45,954 nucleotides of DNA from a virus: the IMG/VR virus record IMGVR_UViG_3300025127_000071, positions 1 to 45,954 of that record, one strand, 5' to 3'. Positions 42,390 to 45,954 of the stretch are shown in pieces. The notes below the pieces were generated by a model. It did no database searches. It saw nothing but the letters and a program-made list of their open reading frames with translations, and was not told the DNA's origin. Numbering within the stretch: the stretch's first letter is position 1; the number at the start of each line of letters is the position of its first letter. A program made the translations under genes and the position numbers.

Positions 42390-42719
42390 TTATTTATTCA
42401 TACAATGACCTTTCAGCGGGCTACCGATTCTTGATTGGTTAGCGTGCTTAGACATCCATGATCTACCTCCACTAGCATCTTTGGCTACTGGATTGTCATG
42501 CAATAAATTGTATTTCTCTTGTTTTTTAGTTTCCATCTCTGCTGGGCTATGTCCCATTTCTGCAGGGCTATGTCCCATCTCGGCAGGTGAGTGACCCATT
42601 TTATATGGACTCATTTCTGCTGGGCTATGTCCCATTTTTGGTGCCGCATCGTATTTCATTTGTGGCGCAGCTTTCTTTTTTACTTTTGAAAGCTTTTTAG
42701 TCATTCTTTTTTCAGGCAT
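42390..42719 (-). CDS. Repeat protein with GHSPAEM units (109 aa)
   Basis: The middle is made of heptapeptide units GHSPAEM (one, then three in tandem) with a SPYKM linker, preceded by a Lys/Ala-rich N-terminus (KKAAPQMKYDAAPKM) and followed by a tail with SRIGSPLKGH. It therefore contains five or six SP motifs in about 70 residues. Probably disordered. The DNA copies differ at silent sites, so they are not very recent duplications. Function unknown; it is the most extreme member of the SP-motif set. Confidence 0.65.
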   Translation of the reverse strand: MPEKRMTKKLSKVKKKAAPQMKYDAAPKMGHSPAEMSPYKMGHSPAEMGHSPAEMGHSPAEMETKKQEKYNLLHDNPVAKDASGGRSWMSKHANQSRIGSPLKGHCMNK

Positions 42720-42730
42720 AATATTAATTT

Positions 42731-43258
42731 TTATGTGTTTTTATTCATTGCTTTAGCTTTTCCTATTTCCCAACCTTCAATCTCTCCATTTTTGTTTATG
42801 TCTTGAGGTACAAATTTTTTTGTAGCAGGTGAATCTTTATCTCTATCTAAATCTTCAGCTTTCAAATTTTTAACTCTCTTACTTTTATTTTCGTCTAAAG
42901 TTTCATAATCTTTATGCTCTAGCTTTAGGTGTGCCTTGATAACTCTTGGTCCTTCTTCTTTTAGCTGTGAGTGAGATTTTCCATATACTTTATTTTTAGC
43001 TGGTGAACCATGATGTTTTTTATCATATTTCATATCGCCTGCTAATTTTGAAATATGTTTTTCATCAGCAGTCATTTTCTCGTCGCTGTGTCCGTGATGA
43101 TCATCATATAATATATCACGTTTTAAATAGTCAATATGCGCCGCATCATCTCTTTCAGATGCTTTATAGTTTTCTTTAGTAACTTTTGTGTGGGCATGAT
43201 CTTTTGACCATTTTGCGTTACCAGTATATTCACCCCAGTGTCCTTTTTGATATCCCAT
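42731..43258 (-). CDS. His/Lys/Asp-rich protein with EF-hand-like loop (175 aa)
   Basis: Strongly charged, with histidine clusters (DDHHGHSDEK near 52-61; KKHHGSPAKNK near 80-90) and SP motifs (GSPAK, DSPATK). Residues 153-164 (DINKNGEIEGWE) match the 12-residue EF-hand/dockerin calcium loop at positions 1, 3, 5, 6, 8 and 12. A single EF-hand plus His clusters suggests metal binding, which is inference. No other domain is recognised. It overlaps the upstream gene by one base. Confidence 0.65.
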   Translation of the reverse strand: MGYQKGHWGEYTGNAKWSKDHAHTKVTKENYKASERDDAAHIDYLKRDILYDDHHGHSDEKMTADEKHISKLAGDMKYDKKHHGSPAKNKVYGKSHSQLKEEGPRVIKAHLKLEHKDYETLDENKSKRVKNLKAEDLDRDKDSPATKKFVPQDINKNGEIEGWEIGKAKAMNKNT

Positions 43259-43914
43259 TATGTTAATCCGTATTTTTCTTTATCTTCTTTTGACATCATT
43301 CTTTTTAATGTGTCAAATTGATTATCTTTGTTTTTATTTGCTATGTCTTCAAATTGAGTTTGATCAACAAGAGCTTCAGCTTGCCTTTTCTTTAGCTTGT
43401 CAGTTTTTTTATCAAACTTATCTCTTTTAGTTTCTATAGGGTCTACAGATATTCCAGTCAAAGCTTTACTAACATCTGCTATTTGTTGACCACTCATTCC
43501 TTTGTCATCTGCTCTTTGATTTCTTTTATCTATTCTTTTCTCTAAACGCTGAGCTTTCATAGCTTTTCTTTTGGCCATATTTTCTGGTCCAGATGCTGCA
43601 GCTATTTTATCAACACTTGAAGTCATAGTATCAATCATATCTTTATAAAGATCAGCAGTAGGTTGATAATGACTAACTCTTTCTTCACCATCTACATATC
43701 CTTGAAAAGGCGACATTTTAGCTGCAGATTCTGATTCGTGTGACTTTTCAGCTTCTTTTGCTTTATCTAATTGTTCGTTTACTTTAGGATCATCTCTATT
43801 ATAATCTCCAGGAGTTCCAGATTTTTCTGAAAGTTTTCTAGCCTTATCGTAAAATTTTTGTTGATGCTTAGGTAATGGTGACTTCATCATAAAGCCGTCT
43901 CTGAATTGTGTCAT
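43258..43914 (-). CDS. Charged helical SP-motif protein (218 aa)
   Basis: Near the N-terminus FMMKSPLPKHQQKFYDKARK, and again KMSPFQGYVDGEERVSHYQP near residue 67, so SPL and SPF motifs open two segments. The remainder is Lys/Glu/Asp-rich helix with basic stretches (KAMKAQRLEKRIDKRNQRAD). No catalytic motif or membrane segment. It lies in the small-protein block between groES and the capsid region. Unknown function. Confidence 0.6.
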   Translation of the reverse strand: MTQFRDGFMMKSPLPKHQQKFYDKARKLSEKSGTPGDYNRDDPKVNEQLDKAKEAEKSHESESAAKMSPFQGYVDGEERVSHYQPTADLYKDMIDTMTSSVDKIAAASGPENMAKRKAMKAQRLEKRIDKRNQRADDKGMSGQQIADVSKALTGISVDPIETKRDKFDKKTDKLKKRQAEALVDQTQFEDIANKNKDNQFDTLKRMMSKEDKEKYGLT

Positions 43915-43917
43915 AGC

Positions 43918-44130
43918 TTATTTTTTAGAACAACCAAAGTTTTTAGCATAGTTTGCCATTTTAACTACAGCTGGTTTATATTTATCTTTATTTTTCATTA
44001 CAGCACTAGCAGCTGCACAAGTAGATTTACCTGGCATATTTTTTTTAACCCAAGCAGTAAACTTACCTTTGTTTTCTTCTTTTATTTCAGGAAAAGGCTC
44101 ATGACCTTTTAATAGTGGAGATGTATACAT
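43918..44130 (-). CDS. Small SP-motif protein with Cys-Ala helix (70 aa)
   Basis: Opens MYTSPLLKGHEPFPEIKEEN, then KFTAWVKKNMPGKSTCAAAS and AVVKMANYAKNFGCSKK. It shares the SPLxKGH sequence with the 42390-42719 protein and the Cys-Ala-helix theme with the genes near 7.5-9.9 kb, despite lying 34 kb away. The family is known to me only as short conserved phage proteins of unknown function. Confidence 0.6.
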   Translation of the reverse strand: MYTSPLLKGHEPFPEIKEENKGKFTAWVKKNMPGKSTCAAASAVMKNKDKYKPAVVKMANYAKNFGCSKK

Positions 44131-44345
44131 TACTTACATTTTTTAGCGCATTCAGTAATAGGTAAAGCATTGTAATAGCTTTTAGCCTTTAACACTTGCA
44201 TGCCGTTAATACCTGAACTAGAACCAACTCCATGTGGTCTTCCGGTTTGATCTAATGGTCCGTCCCATATAGCATTTTCACCAACAACACCATGTACGTT
44301 TTTTGATGCCATTGTTTTGTTGTAGTTGTGATCTGTTTTATGCAT
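44130..44345 (-). CDS. Small hypothetical protein (71 aa)
   Basis: Gly/Asn/His-rich start (MHKTDHNYNKTMASKNVHGV), a NAIWDGPLDQTGRPHGVGSS region and a Cys/Lys tail (TECAKKCK). Its stop overlaps the start of the next gene by one base. No domain recognised and no membrane segment. Confidence 0.55.
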   Translation of the reverse strand: MHKTDHNYNKTMASKNVHGVVGENAIWDGPLDQTGRPHGVGSSSGINGMQVLKAKSYYNALPITECAKKCK

Positions 44346-44348
44346 AAT

Positions 44349-44861
44349 TTATTTTTTATTTTTATATTTACAAGCTCTTTTCATAAGTGAACTACCCATA
44401 GATACTTGTCTTTCTTCTGGTGTTCCAAACATTTGTAAACCCATACCTGCTACGCCAAACGTAGGAGTTTGAGGTTGAACTGGTGCTACAGGTTGAACTG
44501 GCGCCATAGGTTGAGGTGGGTTTAAAGCAGCTGATGATGTTGTGTTATCAATAGCATTATTAGTTTCAACATCAGGTATAGCATTAGATAATTCATCTGC
44601 AGGCCTTGTAGGTGCTTGAGCAGCTTGAATTCTTTGAGCTCTCATTCTTTGTCTACCAGTCATAGCAGCTCTTTCTTTGTAGTCTGCTAGAGCTTGAGCT
44701 CTTTTAGCTCTTTCAAGGCGTTTGTTTTTTTTAAAAGCACCACCAAAAATACCAATCATTTGATCAATACTTGGTTTAGTTCCTGTACTTCCAGGGTTTG
44801 CACTACCGCCACTAGCAACACGCGCTGCTGCTCCTACAATTTTAACTGGACTATTGCTCAT
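44349..44861 (-). CDS. Pro/Gln/Ala-rich SP-start protein (170 aa)
   Basis: Starts MSNSPVKIVGAAARVASGGS (SP motif at residues 4-5), then a helical basic region (RLERAKRAQALADYKERAAM) and a Pro/Gln-rich repeat (PMAPVQPVAPVQPQTP, near 118-133), ending in SSLMKRACKYKNKK. Low complexity suggests disorder. It overlaps the winged-helix gene by 4 bases. Function unknown. Confidence 0.6.
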   Translation of the reverse strand: MSNSPVKIVGAAARVASGGSANPGSTGTKPSIDQMIGIFGGAFKKNKRLERAKRAQALADYKERAAMTGRQRMRAQRIQAAQAPTRPADELSNAIPDVETNNAIDNTTSSAALNPPQPMAPVQPVAPVQPQTPTFGVAGMGLQMFGTPEERQVSMGSSLMKRACKYKNKK

Positions 44862-45298
44862 CTGTTTTTATCTTTGTTTACGTTATAAATAGCTTTTGTC
44901 ATAACTTTATCAGTATATGTATTGCCATTAATTATTTTGTTTCTTTTACCAGTGTTTATATCTTCTTCGCCAAGCATAACTTTATATATTCTAGTTATAA
45001 GTTGTTTGCCTTTAAAAGAAACTTTGTATATATGGTATTTCTGAGTTGTTCTATTTCTGTGTCTCCACACTACTATCCAACCTTCTTTTAATAATCTATT
45101 CCAACGTCGGTTGTCCCAACTATAAGAATAAACACCCATTTCAAAATCTTTTTTAGTAAAAAAATCTATACAATCAAGGTATATAAGAAGTTCTAAATCT
45201 GCATCGTTTAAATTATTGTTACGACAGGCCCATTTTCTTATAATGCGATAGTGTTTCAAAAGGTTTAAATCTCTTATATCACTAGCATCTAATCTCAT
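44858..45298 (-). CDS. Winged-helix DNA-binding protein (146 aa)
   Basis: Helical N-terminal part (DIRDLNLLKHYRIIRKWACR), then LELLIYLDCIDFFTKKDFEM, a recognition-helix-like RRWNRLLKEGWI and a wing-like strand pair (VWRHRNRTTQKYHIYKVSFK). This is the layout of MarR-type winged-helix proteins: helix-turn-helix followed by a beta wing with basic residues. A transcription regulator role is likely, but the target is unknown. It overlaps groES by 4 bases (ATGA), so it is co-expressed with the chaperonin genes. Confidence 0.7.
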   Translation of the reverse strand: MRLDASDIRDLNLLKHYRIIRKWACRNNNLNDADLELLIYLDCIDFFTKKDFEMGVYSYSWDNRRWNRLLKEGWIVVWRHRNRTTQKYHIYKVSFKGKQLITRIYKVMLGEEDINTGKRNKIINGNTYTDKVMTKAIYNVNKDKNR

Positions 45299-45555
45299 AA
45301 CACAACTACTATGTCACCAGACTTTATAACGTGATATGATTTTTTGTCAACCTCTATTTTATGACCCGCATGACGATCAAAATATATTACATCGCCTGGC
45401 TTAACACCCTCTACTTCACTACCAGCAGAAACTACTGAAGCTTGTACATAACGTATATCGTCTCTTTGGTTCTCAGCAAGAAGTAAACCACCTTTTGTTT
45501 TAGTAGTTCCTTCTTTTGCTTTGTTTATTATTAAGTTTCTACCTATTGCTTTCAT
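45295..45555 (-). CDS. groES: Co-chaperonin GroES (Cpn10)
   Basis: The frame begins MKAIGRNLIINKAKEGTTKT from the ATG at 45555; an in-frame TTG one codon upstream (45558) is less likely the start. The 86 residues show the GroES order: mobile loop TTKTKGGLLLAE (about 18-29), ASVVSAGSEVEGVKPGDVIY (39-58), DRHAGHKIEVDKKSYHVIKS and DIVVVL at the end. It caps the GroEL ring and releases folded substrate. It overlaps the end of groEL by 17 bases. The gene is phage-encoded and in order groEL-groES in transcription, opposite to the usual bacterial groES-groEL order. Confidence 0.93.
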   Translation of the reverse strand: MKAIGRNLIINKAKEGTTKTKGGLLLAENQRDDIRYVQASVVSAGSEVEGVKPGDVIYFDRHAGHKIEVDKKSYHVIKSGDIVVVL

Positions 45556-45954
45556 CAATTCTTAAATTATTAATTACACAATCAGTAGATAATATTGTTG
45601 TTGCTACAGAAGCTGCATTTTGAAGAGCGCTCTTGGTGACGAGTAAAGGATCTATTATACCCGACTCGATCATATTTACCATTTTTCCTGTAACCACATT
45701 ATAGCCTTGTCCTTTAGTAGTTGGTGTTTTTAAGTTATCAACACCAGCATTTTCAAGTATAGTTCTAAAAGGTGCTTTAATAGCTTCTAATAAAACTGTT
45801 TCGCCTTTAGACTTAGCTGTTATATTTGTTGCAGCGTTTAATAGAGCAATACCACCACCAGGAACAATCCCTTCTTTAATAGCAGCTTTAGTAGCACAGA
45901 TAGCGTCTTCTACTCTATCTGTTTTTTCTTTTAATTCTATTTCTGAATTAGCAC
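45539..45954 (-). CDS. groEL: Chaperonin GroEL, C-terminal part (5' partial)
   Basis: Open to the right edge: about 137 residues of the C-terminus. Visible are ELKEKTDRVEDA, EEGIVPGGG-type KEGIVPGGGIALLNAA, GVDNL, KGQGYNVVTGKMVNMIESGI, DPLLVTKSALQNAASVATTI and the last beta strand STDCVINN, ending in RIDESNR. It lacks the Gly-Gly-Met tail of bacterial GroEL. The nucleotide-binding GGG and the Asp-Pro hinge elements are retained. The protein should be a functional group I chaperonin (inference from the seen part only). The start of the gene is outside the window. Confidence 0.95.
   Translation of the reverse strand, partial: ANSEIELKEKTDRVEDAICATKAAIKEGIVPGGGIALLNAATNITAKSKGETVLLEAIKAPFRTILENAGVDNLKTPTTKGQGYNVVTGKMVNMIESGIIDPLLVTKSALQNAASVATTILSTDCVINNLRIDESNR

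Noticed and set aside
45556-45558. TTG codon as groES start
   Set aside because: The ATG directly after it (45555) gives the expected GroES N-terminus; the extra residue is not supported.
1-45954. tRNA genes, CRISPR arrays, integrase or attachment sites
   Set aside because: No cloverleaf-like sequence, spaced repeat array or integrase-type gene was seen; intergenic space is too small for most of these.

Overview
The window is a stretch of a double-stranded DNA bacteriophage genome. It is compact and AT-rich (about one third G+C by eye). Its genes mostly abut or overlap by 1-4 bases (TAATG and ATGA junctions), and I see no tRNA, rRNA, IS element or CRISPR. Start codons are preceded by A/T-only leaders rather than GGAGG-type Shine-Dalgarno sites. 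The terminase, portal, capsid, neck and tail proteins are of the kind known from crAss-like phages and marine flavobacterial phages (recognised from memory, not by search). I therefore infer a podovirus-like, crAss-related phage of a Bacteroidota, probably marine flavobacterial, host. Host and morphology are inferences.

Left arm (1-7243, + strand), DNA and nucleotide metabolism: a TOPRIM/RecA primase-helicase cut by the window edge; a thymidylate-synthase-fold enzyme that may be a pyrimidine hydroxymethylase; a GIY-YIG-like/MazG fusion and a second MazG-like protein; a DUF1064-type PD-(D/E)XK nuclease; class I ribonucleotide reductase (nrdB and a short nrdA without an ATP cone) with two small genes between the subunits. 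A hairpin at 7249-7274 separates this arm from the convergent right arm.

Right arm (7322-45954, - strand; read from high to low coordinates). It starts with the groEL end, groES and a winged-helix protein. Next comes a block of small, mostly disordered proteins sharing SP(L/F/A/V) motifs (42390-44861). Then a GTA-type 3TM holin, a small zincin and small virion-like genes. The morphogenesis module follows: a GroES-like tandem-domain protein, a small pre-terminase gene, terL, portal, scaffold-like protein, major capsid protein with a strong terminator, a further head protein with another terminator, connector, neck/ring protein, a giant tail protein (1849 aa) and its likely split-off partner (589 aa), a cupin-like protein, an internal virion protein, and a 3088-aa polyvalent-type protein carrying HExxH and HAD motifs. 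The arm ends with a translationally coupled string of small basic SP-motif/DUF-like proteins around a holin-like membrane protein and a T7-type amidase.

Working together: the left arm supplies nucleotides and replication functions. The right arm builds the particle, with phage-encoded chaperonin parts possibly assisting folding of capsid or giant tail proteins, and two separate lysis-related gene groups. The strongest leads are the tandem GroES-like protein next to terL, the hydroxymethylase-like TS-fold enzyme, the SP-motif small-protein set, and a GC-rich patch confined to the terL ATPase region.
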